A stretch of 64,000 bases of DNA, from NCBI RefSeq assembly GCF_000385215.1, contig NZ_ARQK01000060.1, forward strand, positions 1-64,000, read 5' to 3'. Of this stretch, positions 48,659 to 64,000 are shown one piece after another. This DNA comes from Thioalkalivibrio thiocyanoxidans ARh2. GTDB lineage: Bacteria; Pseudomonadota; Gammaproteobacteria; Ectothiorhodospirales; Ectothiorhodospiraceae. Within the stretch, counting starts at the first letter, position 1. Every line of letters starts with the position of its first letter. A model generated the notes under the pieces. That model had not been told where the DNA came from, searched no databases, and was given only the letters and a program-made list of their open reading frames with translations. A program made the translations under genes and the position numbers.

Positions 48659-49050
48659 TGGCAGCCATGGAACCCATTCGACACGAGGCAACGGACCGCA
48701 CGCCGGAGGTCCTGTTCGATTTCGCGGCGGGGCAGTACCGCATTGCCGGCGAGTCCTACCCGGAAGACGCCGCGAGCTTCTATGGTCCCCTGACCCAGGG
48801 GCTGCGACAGGCCGTCGAGGCGCGCGCTAGCGACTCGCTGGAGTTCAGCGTCGAGATGATCTACTTCAACAGCTCGACCGCGAAGGCCCTGATGAACCTC
48901 TTTCAGATCCTCGAAGAGGCCGCCGAGGCCGGCATGGGCGTGCGCATCAACTGGTGCTACCACGAGGACGACGAGACGATGGAAGAGTTCGGCGAGGACT
49001 TTTCCGAAGACTTTGCCCACGCCGACTACCGCATGTGTCCGACGTCATGA
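48658..49050 (+). CDS. siaC: SiaC family regulatory phosphoprotein
   Basis: A 130-aa DUF1987 protein. Phosphorylation in the conserved loop (here YFNSSTAKALMNLF, about residues 65-78) by SiaB and dephosphorylation by SiaA control whether SiaC binds and activates the SiaD diguanylate cyclase in P. aeruginosa. All three partners are adjacent here. TGATG junction with siaB and ATGA junction with the cyclase gene. Confidence 0.88.
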   Translation: MAAMEPIRHEATDRTPEVLFDFAAGQYRIAGESYPEDAASFYGPLTQGLRQAVEARASDSLEFSVEMIYFNSSTAKALMNLFQILEEAAEAGMGVRINWCYHEDDETMEEFGEDFSEDFAHADYRMCPTS

Positions 49051-49915
49051 ACGCCTCCCGCGATCCAGACCACCGCACGCCGGAACCACCCGCGAGCCAG
49101 GAAGGCGACGAGACGGAAGGTCTCGCCGATTTCTCGCTGTTCGAGCAGGAGAAGCAGATCATGCAGCGCTCCGAGCAGATGCTGGAGGCGCTGGATGATG
49201 TGGCCGAGGGCGTGCGCATGCTGGCCAAGGCCTATTCCGAGAGTTATCGCGTGCAGCGGCGCATGATGCGCATGAGCGACCGCATGCAGCTGGACCTGCA
49301 GGCCGCGAACCGTCAATTGCGCGAGCAGGCCACGCACCTGGAACAGCTCAACTGCGCACTGTCCGACGAGGTGCGCGAGCGCGAACGCCTGACCGCGGAG
49401 CTCGAGCGCCTGGCGCTCGAGGATGCGCTGACCGGGCTGTTCTCGCGGCGCCGGGTGATGGACTGTGTCGAGGGGCTGGCCGCAACGGTGGGCGAGCGGT
49501 CGCGCTCCCTCGCGGTGATGATGCTGGATCTCGATGACTTCAAGGCCCTGAACGATACCCATGGTCACGCGGCCGGGGATTACGCCCTGCAGAGCTTCGC
49601 CGACATCCTGCGTGAGGAGCTGGGTGCCGATCAGTACGCCGGGCGCATGGGCGGGGAGGAATTTTTGGTGGTTGCCGCGGACCTGGATCTCGATGAAGCC
49701 ATGAGTCTGGCGGAGCGCATCCGTACCAGTGTCGAGGCGACGATCCCGCGCTGGAAAGACCAGCCGCTGCACCTCGAGGTCTCGATTGGTCTGGTGGTCA
49801 CGACCGAGCGCTGGCCGGATGCCGGTGCGCTGGTCGCCGCGGCGGATGATCTGCTCTACCGCGCGAAGAAGGAAGGTCGTAACCGAGTCGAGGTCCAGTT
49901 TCACGGCGAGCCTGC

Positions 49916-49919
<4 letters not shown>
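49047..49919 (+). CDS. siaD: SiaD-like diguanylate cyclase
   Basis: A 290-aa soluble protein. The N-terminal helical, coiled-coil region (about 30-125) is the expected SiaC-binding part, and the GGDEF domain (about 130-288) has an intact GGEEF at 202-206. The RxxD product-inhibition site expected before it reads LGAD with shifted spacing, so feedback inhibition may be lost. It would make cyclic di-GMP when unphosphorylated SiaC binds. Confidence 0.87.
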
Positions 49920-53354
<3,435 letters not shown>

Positions 53355-53355
<1 letters not shown>

Positions 53356-53378
53356 AGAGACGCGGAAAAGCGTCTCTC
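53355..53378 (+). terminator. Hairpin immediately after pyrG
   Basis: Perfect 9-bp stem (53355-53363 with 53370-53378), GGAAAA loop, starting at the last base of the pyrG stop codon. No T-run, so it may be an mRNA end stabiliser or attenuator before kdsA. Confidence 0.5.
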
Positions 53379-53448
53379 GGGCACGTCGTCACTATGACGC
53401 TTCGCGGCCGACCCCCGGGAGGGTACCGGCTGCCCTACAGGACAGAGC

Positions 53449-54291
53449 ATGCAGCTTTGCGGTTTTGAAGTCGGCCTTGACCGGCCCTTTTTTCTGATTG
53501 CCGGCCCCTGCGTGATCGAATCCGAGGCGATGGCCCTGGACACCGCGGGCACGCTCAAGGCGATCACCGACGAGCTGGGTATCCCGTTTGTCTACAAGTC
53601 CTCGTTCGACAAGGCCAATCGCTCGTCGACAAAGAGTTTCCGTGGCCCGGGGATCGAAGAGGGCCTGCGCATCCTGGAGCAGGTGAAGCGGCAGTTGGGG
53701 GTTCCGGTGCTGACCGACGTCCACGAGGACACCCCGCTGGACGAGGTCGCGGCCGTGGTGGACGTGCTGCAAACGCCCGCGTTCCTGTGCCGGCAGACGA
53801 ACTTCATCCAGAACGTCGCGCGTCAGGGGCGCCCGGTGAACATCAAGAAGGGCCAGTTCCTCGCGCCCTGGGATATGGGCAACGTCGTGGACAAGGCGCG
53901 CGAGGCGGGGAACGACCAGATCATGGTCTGCGAACGCGGCGTCTCCTTCGGCTACAACACGCTGATCTCGGACATGCGGGGTCTGGCCCAGATGCGCCAG
54001 ACCGGTTGCCCGGTGGTGTTCGACGCCACGCATTCGGTCCAGCAGCCGGGCGGGCAGGGCGCGAGCTCCGGCGGGCAGCGCGAATACGTCCCTGTGCTGG
54101 CGCGGGCGGCCGTTGCCTCCGGGGTGTCGGGTCTGTTCATGGAGACCCATCCGGACCCGGAGCGCGCGCTCTCGGACGGGCCCAATGCCTGGCCGCTGCC
54201 GCGCATGGCGGAGCTGCTGAGCACGCTCAAGGCGCTGGATGCCGCCACCAAGGCACAGCCGTTTGCCGAGGCCGAGTACGGGTTGGGCTGA
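53449..54291 (+). CDS. kdsA: 2-dehydro-3-deoxyphosphooctonate aldolase (KDO8P synthase)
   Basis: A 280-aa barrel enzyme joining phosphoenolpyruvate and arabinose 5-phosphate for LPS Kdo. It carries the metal-dependent class signature IAGPCVIES with ligands C21, H195, E232 and D243, as in Aquifex aeolicus. Most gammaproteobacterial enzymes have Asn in place of that Cys. KANRSS and GQFLAPWD active-site loops are intact. Confidence 0.97.
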   Translation: MQLCGFEVGLDRPFFLIAGPCVIESEAMALDTAGTLKAITDELGIPFVYKSSFDKANRSSTKSFRGPGIEEGLRILEQVKRQLGVPVLTDVHEDTPLDEVAAVVDVLQTPAFLCRQTNFIQNVARQGRPVNIKKGQFLAPWDMGNVVDKAREAGNDQIMVCERGVSFGYNTLISDMRGLAQMRQTGCPVVFDATHSVQQPGGQGASSGGQREYVPVLARAAVASGVSGLFMETHPDPERALSDGPNAWPLPRMAELLSTLKALDAATKAQPFAEAEYGLG

Positions 54292-54323
54292 GGCACGGTT
54301 ACAGATTTAAGAGTTTCGTTTAA

Positions 54324-55652
<1,329 letters not shown>

Positions 55653-55802
55653 GGCCGCGGTTGCCTCGTTTGCCACGGCCAGGGTGCGCAGCCTGCGGGG
55701 CGGTTCCTGTGCCCGGCCGCCAAGGGGACTTAGAATGCCGGGCATGGAAGCTCGACTCTCTCCCTGGCGGCTGGCCGTGGCGACCGGCCGCAGGAATCGC
55801 TG

Positions 55803-56210
55803 ATGCGCTGGTTGCTGATCGGTCTGGCCGTGCTGCTACTGCTGTTGCAGTGGCCGCTGTGGCTGGGAGAGGGTAGTTGGCGCGACGTACGCGACCTGCG
55901 GGAGCAGGTAGAGGAGCAGCGTGCGGCCAATGCCGAGCTGGAACAGCGCAATCAGGCGCTGGAGGCCGAGGTACAGGACCTGCGTACCGGCACCGATGCA
56001 GTGGAAGAGCGCGCCCGCCGCGACCTGGGCATGATCCGCGAAGACGAAATCTTCTTCTTTGTGGTCGGCGAGGACGACGACCGGCGTCCAGTGCCGGAGC
56101 CGTTGCCAGACCCGGCGCGGGATGTGTCCCCGGGGCCCGCCGAGATCCCGGACCGCGAACGCGAGCCGGCAACCGATACGCTGCCACCCGAGGATCCGTT
56201 TGATGGCTGA
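55803..56210 (+). CDS. ftsB: Cell division protein FtsB
   Basis: A 135-aa bitopic protein with a short cytoplasmic end, membrane helix (about 3-20), periplasmic coiled coil (about 28-70) and the FtsB motif ERARRDLGMIREDEIFFFV. It joins FtsL and FtsQ to activate septal synthesis. The Pro/Asp/Glu-rich tail (about 95-135) is longer than in E. coli FtsB (103). Overlaps ispD by 8 bp. Confidence 0.92.
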   Translation: MRWLLIGLAVLLLLLQWPLWLGEGSWRDVRDLREQVEEQRAANAELEQRNQALEAEVQDLRTGTDAVEERARRDLGMIREDEIFFFVVGEDDDRRPVPEPLPDPARDVSPGPAEIPDREREPATDTLPPEDPFDG

Positions 56211-56952
56211 TCCCGACACCAACAACCCCTCCGCGGAACCCGCCTACTGGGCCCTGATCCCGGCGGCCGGCGTGGGCCGGCGCATGGGCTCCGATCGACC
56301 CAAGCAGTTCCTGACGCTGGGGCCGCGCACCATCCTGTCGCATACCCTGTCGATCTTCCTGGAGCACCCGCGCATTCGCGGCGTGGTGCTGGTGCTGGGG
56401 CCGGATGTGGACCCGGACGCGCTGGATCTCCCGTTGGCGGGGGGCCGCCTGTTTCGCGTCGCCGGCGGCGCCGAGCGGGCCGACTCGGTCCAGAACGGAC
56501 TCGATTTTCTGCAGGAACGGGCCTCCCCCGACGACTGGGTACTGGTGCACGATGCGGCACGCCCCTGCCTGCCACGCGCGGACCTGGACCATTTGCTGCA
56601 ATCGCTGCGGGATGACCCGGTCGGCGGTCTGCTGGCCACACCCAGCACCGACACGGTCAAGTGGAGCGACGAGTATGGGCGGGTCGAGCGCACGCTGGAA
56701 CGCGAGCGCGTCTGGCGTGCGCTGACACCGCAGATGTTCCGTCTCGGCATGCTGCGGGAGGCCAACCGGGCCGCGCGCGAGGCCGGACACCCGGTTACCG
56801 ATGAGGCCAGCGCGATCGAATGGCATGGCGCCCGTCCGCGTCTGATCGAGGGCTCGATGATGAACATCAAGATCACCCGGGCCGAGGATCTGGAGCTGGC
56901 CCAGCTGTACCTGATGCAGCAGGGGCGTCTGGACGGGGGGTTCCGGCCATGA
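56203..56952 (+). CDS. ispD: 2-C-methyl-D-erythritol 4-phosphate cytidylyltransferase
   Basis: A 249-aa MEP pathway enzyme with the nucleotide loop [17 protein letters not shown] and [11 protein letters not shown]. It makes CDP-ME from MEP and CTP. Typical ftsB-ispD-ispF order, with ispF overlapping by ATGA. Confidence 0.97.
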   Translation: MADPDTNNPSAEPAYWALIPAAGVGRRMGSDRPKQFLTLGPRTILSHTLSIFLEHPRIRGVVLVLGPDVDPDALDLPLAGGRLFRVAGGAERADSVQNGLDFLQERASPDDWVLVHDAARPCLPRADLDHLLQSLRDDPVGGLLATPSTDTVKWSDEYGRVERTLERERVWRALTPQMFRLGMLREANRAAREAGHPVTDEASAIEWHGARPRLIEGSMMNIKITRAEDLELAQLYLMQQGRLDGGFRP

Positions 56953-57445
56953 GCCGCATGCGCGTGGGGCAGGGCTTCGACGTGCACGCCTTCGGGCCGG
57001 GCGATCATCTGATCCTGGGCGGTGTGCGTATCCCGTTCGATCACGGCTTTGTCGCGCATTCCGATGGCGACGTCCTGTTGCACGCGATCTGCGATGCCCT
57101 GTTTGGGGCCGCGGGCCTGGGGGATATCGGCCGCCACTTTCCCGATACCGACGAGCGCTTTCGCGGGGCGAACAGCCGCGACCTGCTGCGCGAGACCCTG
57201 CGCCGCGTCCAGGAGGCCGGGTGGCGTCCGGTGAACGTGGATGCGACCGTGATCGCACAGGCGCCGAAGATGGCCCCGCATGTCGCGGCGATGGAGGACC
57301 ATATCGCCTCGGACCTGGGGCTTGCGGCCGATTGCGTGAATGTGAAGGCGACGACCACCGAGCGCCTGGGCTTCACCGGGCGCGGAGAAGGGGTTGCGGC
57401 GCAGGCGGTGGTGCTGCTGGAGCCTTCTTCGGGGCTGATGCACGT

Positions 57446-57449
<4 letters not shown>
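56949..57449 (+). CDS. ispF: 2-C-methyl-D-erythritol 2,4-cyclodiphosphate synthase
   Basis: A 166-aa trimeric zinc enzyme. D11 and H13 (DVHAF) and the later [18 protein letters not shown] supply the metal ligands. C-terminal [16 protein letters not shown] is conserved. Supplies the isoprenoid route that feeds dxr/uppS and the squalene genes in this window. Confidence 0.97.
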
Positions 57450-59399
<1,950 letters not shown>

Positions 59400-59435
59400 C
59401 GGGCGGGTGGTCCGGGGGGCTGGCTGGCGTGGGCA

Positions 59436-59527
59436 GGGGCTTCGCCGCCAAGGCGGCTCCCACAGGGGGCGATGGCTTCGAGAGGCAGCGTACCCCAGAT
59501 CACTGTGGGAGCGGGCTTGCCCGCGAA
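59436..59527. repeat. Inverted REP-like pair between glpK and pirin gene
   Basis: Arm 1 (59436-59465) and arm 2 (59503-59527) are inverted copies sharing CTGTGGGAGC and TTCGC. Their stem bases differ in a compensating way (CCGCC/GGCGG against CGGGC/GCCCG). Arm 2 is almost the classical Pseudomonas REP sequence. It occupies a convergent intergenic gap. Confidence 0.8.
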
Positions 59528-59556
59528 AGGTCCTCCCAGAGTCAGACCCTGCCGGA

Positions 59557-60405
59557 TCAGCCGATGCTGGCCGGCTCGGCCGCGAGCCGGCCGGACTGGT
59601 AGTCGCTGATCGCCTGCTCGATCTCGTCCGAGGTGTTCATCACGAATGGGCCGTAGTGGGCGATCGGTTCGCCCAGCGGGCGGCCCTTGAAGAGCAGCAC
59701 CCGCGCATCCTGCCGTGCGATCAGGTGGATCTGCGTCTGCCCGCTCCAGGTGCCCAGCTGGCCCGTCTTCAGCCCGGTGAGCTCGCCGTCATAGACATAG
59801 GCAAGCACCCGGTCGTCCAGCTGGACGGCCAGCGACAGGCGGTAGCCGGCGGGCAGGCTCAGATCCGCCATGGCCGCGCCTTCGCCGATCTGTTCCAGCG
59901 GACCTTCGGTATCCCCGGCGCTGGTCTGCCAGGAGCCGGCAATCGCCTTGAAGTGCAGCGGACCGTCATCTTCCGGCAGGTGGCGCATCGCGTCGGCGCG
60001 CACGTCGCGGTAGCGCGGCGGGTCCATCTTGCGCCGCGCCGGCAGGTTTACCCAGAGCTGGAAGCCGTGCAGCCCGTCCGAATCCAGCAGGGGCATCTCG
60101 GAGTGGATGACCCCGCGCCCGGCACTCATCCACTGGGCCTCGCCGGCCTCCACACGCCCCTGGTTGCCCATCGAATCCTCGTGGGTCAGGCCGCCGTGGA
60201 CGAGGTAGGTCAGCGTCTCGAACCCGCGATGCGGGTGGGAGGGGAAACCACCGATGTAGTCCTCCTTCGAACTGGCTTTCAGCTCGTCGAGCATCAGGAA
60301 GGGGTCCAGGCCGCCGCCAAAGTCATGGATGCGGCGAATCTTCACACCCGCGCCGTCCTGGGTCGGGTGGGCTGTGCGTACGCTGTCCGGCGGTGTGGGG
60401 GTCAT
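59557..60405 (-). CDS. Pirin family protein
   Basis: A 282-aa bicupin. The N-terminal cupin has the pirin metal ligands H57, H59, H101 and E103 (SHPHRGFET, GVIHSEMP). Bacterial pirins include quercetinases and redox-sensing binding proteins; the role here is open. Separate from the btu operon by a 59-bp AT-richer gap that may hold its promoter. Confidence 0.9.
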   Translation of the reverse strand: MTPTPPDSVRTAHPTQDGAGVKIRRIHDFGGGLDPFLMLDELKASSKEDYIGGFPSHPHRGFETLTYLVHGGLTHEDSMGNQGRVEAGEAQWMSAGRGVIHSEMPLLDSDGLHGFQLWVNLPARRKMDPPRYRDVRADAMRHLPEDDGPLHFKAIAGSWQTSAGDTEGPLEQIGEGAAMADLSLPAGYRLSLAVQLDDRVLAYVYDGELTGLKTGQLGTWSGQTQIHLIARQDARVLLFKGRPLGEPIAHYGPFVMNTSDEIEQAISDYQSGRLAAEPASIG

Positions 60406-60464
60406 GACATCTCCTTGATGAACCCTGCAACCATACCGACCATAAAGGCAAAAGAAAATTGCAT

Positions 60465-60854
60465 TCAGGGCCCGTCATGGGGCGGCTGCAGCGATGTCAG
60501 CTCCAGCCAGCTATCGGCAAAGAATTCAAGGCTCTCGACGAAATCCGGGTCGTGTTCCTGGCGGTTGATGGTCAGGTGCAGCATGACCGCCTCCGGGGTC
60601 GGCGGATGCCCGGTCGTCAGGGTCCAGGCGAGTGCGTTCGGGCAGCCCGGCAGGCTGAAGCGTACCCCGCCATTGATGCACTCGCGCCGGACACGAAACT
60701 CGCCCCACAGGCAGTAGACGATGCCGGCATCCGGCCCGGCATCCTCAACAAGCGTGTCGATAGCGGGGCAAAGCCGGGGCAGGGCCGGCACGGTCAGCTC
60801 GGCCTGCAGGGAATCGGTGCCAGCCCGCAGGGGCAGGGTGCGAAAGAATTCCAC
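60465..60854 (-). CDS. Small cysteine-containing protein of unknown function
   Basis: A 129-aa protein that I do not recognise. It has four Cys (C29, C48, C59, C71) and no signal peptide or membrane helix. VYCLWGEFRVRREC and GVRFSLPGCPNALAWTLTT look like a compact beta-rich fold, and the C-terminal half (MLHLTINRQEHDPDFVESLEFFADSW) looks helical. It starts 12 bp after btuD and is likely the last gene of btuF-btuC-btuD. Metal or Fe-S binding is possible but unsupported. Confidence 0.7.
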   Translation of the reverse strand: MEFFRTLPLRAGTDSLQAELTVPALPRLCPAIDTLVEDAGPDAGIVYCLWGEFRVRRECINGGVRFSLPGCPNALAWTLTTGHPPTPEAVMLHLTINRQEHDPDFVESLEFFADSWLELTSLQPPHDGP

Positions 60855-60866
60855 GGGGCGTCCTCG

Positions 60867-61721
60867 TTACGGGATGTTCGGCATGAAGACCGGCTGGCCA
60901 TCGATCTCGCCGGTGCTCAGCGCCTGGTTGTACAGCCGCTCCAGCGCGGACGGTACCAGCATCGTCCGCGTCGGACCCCAGCAGGCCTTGCCGTCGGGGA
61001 ACATCAGCAGCAGGTGATCGCAGTAGCGTACCGCCAGGTTCACGTCGTGCAGCACCAGGATCGCGGCGCGGTCGTCCCGGGCGATGCCGCGTATATGGTC
61101 CAGCACCGCCACCTGATGGTGCAGGTCGAGCTGGCTGGTGGGCTCGTCGAGCAGCAGGAGCCGCGGGTTCTGGGTTAGTACGGTGGCGATGGCCAGGCGC
61201 TGGCGCTCGCCGCCGGACAGGGTGTCCACCAGGCGGTGCTCGAGCTCGGCCAGGTCCATCCGGACCAGGGCCGCACGGGCCTGGGCGTAGTCCTCGGCGG
61301 TCTCGATGTCCCAGGGCCGCAGGTAGGGGTGGCGGCCGATCAGGGCCGTCTCCAGTACCGTTGCCGGGAAGCCGTCGTGGTGCTTCTGGAACACCAGGCC
61401 CAGCTCGCGCGCCAGATGTGCACGCGAGTATTCGGGCAGCGGACGGCCTTGCACATGGATCTCTCCGGCGCGGACCGCGCGCAGCCCGCCCAGGGTGTGC
61501 AGCAGGGTGCTCTTGCCCGCGCCGTTCGGGCCGAGGATGCCCCAGCACTGTCCCGGGTTGATGGTCAGGTCCAGAGGCGCGCCGCTGGCGCGTTCCGGTA
61601 TATCGATAACCAGATCGTGGGTGGCCAGCAGGGTGTCGGGCCCCGGGGCCTCGTGCACGCTCTCGGTGCCGGACGCGCGGGGATCGCCATGACGTTGGGG
61701 GTCGGCAGTGTGCGGCGGCAT
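60867..61721 (-). CDS. btuD: Cobalamin ABC transporter ATP-binding protein
   Basis: A 284-aa ABC ATPase with an unusual hydrophilic N-terminal extension of about 30 residues. Walker A GPNGAGKST, signature LSGGERQRLAIA and Walker B LLLLDEP are present. Paired with a FecCD permease (start shares a base with the btuC stop) and a BtuF-like binding protein. B12 is favoured over haem or siderophores because of the adjacent cobalamin riboswitch. Confidence 0.88.
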   Translation of the reverse strand: MPPHTADPQRHGDPRASGTESVHEAPGPDTLLATHDLVIDIPERASGAPLDLTINPGQCWGILGPNGAGKSTLLHTLGGLRAVRAGEIHVQGRPLPEYSRAHLARELGLVFQKHHDGFPATVLETALIGRHPYLRPWDIETAEDYAQARAALVRMDLAELEHRLVDTLSGGERQRLAIATVLTQNPRLLLLDEPTSQLDLHHQVAVLDHIRGIARDDRAAILVLHDVNLAVRYCDHLLLMFPDGKACWGPTRTMLVPSALERLYNQALSTGEIDGQPVFMPNIP

Positions 61722-62692
61722 CAGCGGCTCCGGTACAGCAGGAACAGGAATACGGGGACGCCCAGCATCGCGGTGATCACGCCGACGGGCAACTGCTCCG
61801 GGGCGATCATCGTCCGGGCGAGGGTGTCGGCCAGTGTCAGCAGGATGCCGCCGCCGAGCGCCGAGGCGGGCAGGATCACGCGCTGGTCGTTGCCGAACAC
61901 CAGCCGGAGCATGTGCGGCACGATCAGCCCGACAAAGCCGACCGCGCCGACCTGCATTACCGCGGTGGCCGTAATCAGTGCCGCCGCGACATAGATCGTC
62001 CACTCCACCGGGCGCACGGCCACGCCCAGTGCGGCCGCCTGCATCGGGCCCCGCGCCAGCACGTTCAGCGTCCGCCCCAGGGGCAGGGCCAGCAGTACGA
62101 CCAGCACCAGCACGCCCCAGGCGGGGTAGGGGTTGCGGGCGTGGGAGACATCGCCCATCAGCCAGTACAGCATCCCGGGCAGCTCCGCGGTCGGGCTCAC
62201 GGCGAGCAGGAAGCTGATCACCGCCCCCCAGCCGGCCGCCACGACCACGCCGGTCAGCAGCAACCGTGTTGGGGTCCAGCTGCCGGTGCCGTGTGCGAGG
62301 CCGAACACGATCACCGTGGACAGCAAGGCACCCGCGAAGGCGGCGACCGAGACCGAAAACATCGACAGGCCGGCGAGCATGGCCAGCAGGGCACCGACGG
62401 AGGCACCCCCGGAGAGTCCCAGCACATAGGGATCGGCCAGCGGATTGCGCAGCAACACCTGCATCAAGGCGCCGGCGACGCCCAGCAGCCCGCCGGCGGC
62501 GAACGCGGCCAGGGCGCGTGGCAGGCGCAGGTCCAGTATCAGCGTGTTGTGCAGGCGGCTCCCTTCGCCCTGAATCACCGCGAGCAGGTCGCCGGGGGCA
62601 ATGGCGACGCTGCCATAGGCCAGCGCGATCAGGATCGTAAGCAGCGACGCCGGGAGCAGGACCCCCGTGGCGAGGAGGAAGGAGCGCGTCAC
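61721..62692 (-). CDS. btuC: Cobalamin ABC transporter permease (FecCD family)
   Basis: A 323-aa polytopic membrane protein (about ten helices) with the FecCD signatures LRLPRALAAFAAGGLLGVAGALMQ, RNPLADPYVLGLSGGAS and VGLIVPHMLRL. It forms the transport channel with BtuD. btuF ends 6 bp upstream. Confidence 0.9.
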   Translation of the reverse strand: MTRSFLLATGVLLPASLLTILIALAYGSVAIAPGDLLAVIQGEGSRLHNTLILDLRLPRALAAFAAGGLLGVAGALMQVLLRNPLADPYVLGLSGGASVGALLAMLAGLSMFSVSVAAFAGALLSTVIVFGLAHGTGSWTPTRLLLTGVVVAAGWGAVISFLLAVSPTAELPGMLYWLMGDVSHARNPYPAWGVLVLVVLLALPLGRTLNVLARGPMQAAALGVAVRPVEWTIYVAAALITATAVMQVGAVGFVGLIVPHMLRLVFGNDQRVILPASALGGGILLTLADTLARTMIAPEQLPVGVITAMLGVPVFLFLLYRSR

Positions 62693-62698
62693 GGCTGG

Positions 62699-63601
62699 TC
62701 AGTCGTCCCGGCGTGAACGGGCCCGTTCCAGCTCTTCGCACATCAGCCGGGTCCCCTCGGCAATCCGCGGGGTGTGACGCTGGAGCAGCGACGGCGGGAT
62801 GAAGAACAGGTTGTCGCGCTGCACCGCGGTCATGTCCTCCCATTGTTCCCAGGCAATCACCCAGTCCGGCCGGTCTTCGCCCATGCCGCCGCCGATGATC
62901 ACCTCCGGATCGGCCTCGATCACGGCCTCGCGGTCCATGCGCGGCACCAGGCGGTCCAGGTGGCCGAACACGTTCTTGCCCCCGCACAGGCGGATGGCCT
63001 CGCCGATCAGGTGATCGTCGTTGACCGTCATCAGGGGCTGTTCCCACACCTGGTAGAACAGCGGGACCGCGTCACGGTCGGCATAGTCGCGCCGCAGCGT
63101 CTCGATCTCGTCGAGAAAGGCCTGTATCGCCGCTTCGCCGCGTTCGTCGGTACCGGCGAGCTGGGCCATGCGACGCATGCTGGAGGCGACGCCCTCGAAG
63201 CTGCGCGGTTCTGAGACATAGACGTTCAGCCCCAGGTCGCGCAGGCGCTCGACCTGCGAGCTGGAATTGCCACTGCGCCAGGCGACCACCAGGTCCGGGT
63301 CCATTTCGACCACGCGTTCCAGGTCGACGCGGCTGTAGCCACCAACCCGCGGGATCTCCTCCGCCTCCGGCGGGAAGTCGCTGTGCTGTGTGACACCCAC
63401 CAGCTTGTCTCCGGCACCGACGGCGAACAGGACTTCCGTGATGTGCGGGGCCAGGCTGACGATGCGTTCAGCGGGCCGGTCGAGCGTGACCTCGCGATCG
63501 TCATCGTCGGTCACTGTGATCGTTTCGGCCAGTGCCGGCGCCGCGGACAGGAGCATCGCGACAAGAACTATCAGCTGGCTTTTAGAGACCATTAAAAGCA
63601 T
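62699..63601 (-). CDS. btuF: Cobalamin-binding periplasmic protein
   Basis: A 300-aa class III solute-binding protein. It has a signal peptide (about 1-25, ending ALA), a RIVSLAPHITEVLFAVGAGDKLVGVTQ first lobe, a connecting helix and a second lobe with DPEVIIGGG. Related proteins bind vitamin B12. The ATG at 63601 follows GGATA; ATG 63592 is possible. The gene upstream on the other strand sits behind a B12 riboswitch. Confidence 0.87.
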   Translation of the reverse strand: MLLMVSKSQLIVLVAMLLSAAPALAETITVTDDDDREVTLDRPAERIVSLAPHITEVLFAVGAGDKLVGVTQHSDFPPEAEEIPRVGGYSRVDLERVVEMDPDLVVAWRSGNSSSQVERLRDLGLNVYVSEPRSFEGVASSMRRMAQLAGTDERGEAAIQAFLDEIETLRRDYADRDAVPLFYQVWEQPLMTVNDDHLIGEAIRLCGGKNVFGHLDRLVPRMDREAVIEADPEVIIGGGMGEDRPDWVIAWEQWEDMTAVQRDNLFFIPPSLLQRHTPRIAEGTRLMCEELERARSRRDD

Positions 63602-63761
63602 TGAGTATCCGATGGTTGTCGATTGTTCGTAATGTAAAAAGTACGGTGATTCCGGTTCGGGACGCGGCCAGCGAAAGCGTCTCATCATAGCAGCAAGGGC
63701 AAGATGGTTTGGTGCCCAAATTGGTCGGGGGCGCCCTGAGCGCGTATCATGCTCCGCTTTC

Positions 63762-63940
63762 GTCAGGTGCCTGCAGTTGGCAGGTGAAACGGGAAGCCGG
63801 TGCAAGTCCGGTGCTGCCCCCGCAACGGTAAGCGAGCGGTAAATCGCTCGGCAGACTGGCCACTGGGTCCTGTGCCCGGGAAGGCGTCCGCCGATCGGCA
63901 TTGTCCGACGCTCGCGAGCCCGGAGACCGGCCTGGCGGTG
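63762..63940 (+). promoter_or_regulatory. Cobalamin (AdoCbl) riboswitch
   Basis: The order of conserved elements fits the class: GGTGCCTGCAG start, GAAACGGGAAGCCGGTGC, a CTGCCCCCGCAACGGTAAGC core, GCCACTGGG B12-box region, CCCGGGAAGGCG, and AGCCCGGAGACCGGCC at the end. It is on the plus strand and so controls a gene beginning at or past the right edge, typically btuB. It cannot act in cis on the divergent btuFCD transcript. Confidence 0.93.
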
Positions 63941-64000
63941 ATTCATCCTGCGACCGTGCGGCGGGCAACGGTCGAGGGCGCAGGCGTGCTTGCTTGATGC

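Noticed and set aside
63762-63940. Riboswitch control of btuFCD
   Set aside because: The riboswitch reads on the plus strand, away from btuFCD, so it cannot be in that transcript.

Overview
The window reads as a GC-rich gammaproteobacterial chromosome segment, most like the Ectothiorhodospiraceae (Thioalkalivibrio-type sulfur oxidisers). This placement is inferred from the conserved rpsB-tsf-pyrH-frr-uppS-cdsA-dxr-rseP-bamA-skp-lpxD-fabZ-lpxA ... rnhB-dnaE-accA-tilS ... pyrG-kdsA-eno-ftsB-ispD-ispF order, the HpnCDE squalene genes, the acidic proteins and the amide-type lipid A genes. No phage, transposase, CRISPR array, tRNA or rRNA was seen. Nearly all sequence is coding and many neighbours overlap by 1-8 nt, so operons are long.

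Left part (1-24.4 kb) is a mosaic of accessory and metabolic genes: a two-CDGSH/glutamate-synthase-domain fusion, a small globin, a YgiQ radical SAM protein, a YciK-like dehydrogenase lacking its catalytic Tyr, hpnE and hpnD, hemN behind an FNR/Anr-type box, then a minus-strand run mtaD-ubiG-gph-rmuC-hpnC. These are followed by wrbA, a large GGDEF-EAL regulator, a DoxX protein, an isolated ZorA/ZorB-like ion-driven motor pair, glnD and map.

Middle part (24.5-47.2 kb) is the translation, isoprenoid, envelope and lipid A superoperon. It is interrupted by an inverted gnnA-gnnB-lpxB block. That block predicts UDP-GlcNAc3N synthesis, and hence lipid A with amide-linked 3-position acyl chains. LpxA carries Met where E. 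coli has its Gly173 acyl-chain ruler, which suggests short (about C10) chains.

Right part (47.3-64 kb): a five-gene signalling operon (a periplasmic solute-binding protein followed by SiaB, SiaC, SiaD-like and SiaA-like genes) is inserted between tilS and pyrG. Then come kdsA (metal-dependent Cys type), eno, ftsB, ispD, ispF, a VOC protein, glpK, a pirin, a small Cys protein and btuFCD. A cobalamin riboswitch on the plus strand points off the right edge, probably at a btuB-like gene.

Non-coding signals include three inverted REP-like pairs, a t44-type rpsB leader, a strong rpsB-tsf hairpin, a hairpin covering both convergent lpxA and lpxB stop codons, and a repeated 15-bp element (TCAGTGTTTCCCTAG) just upstream of three genes.
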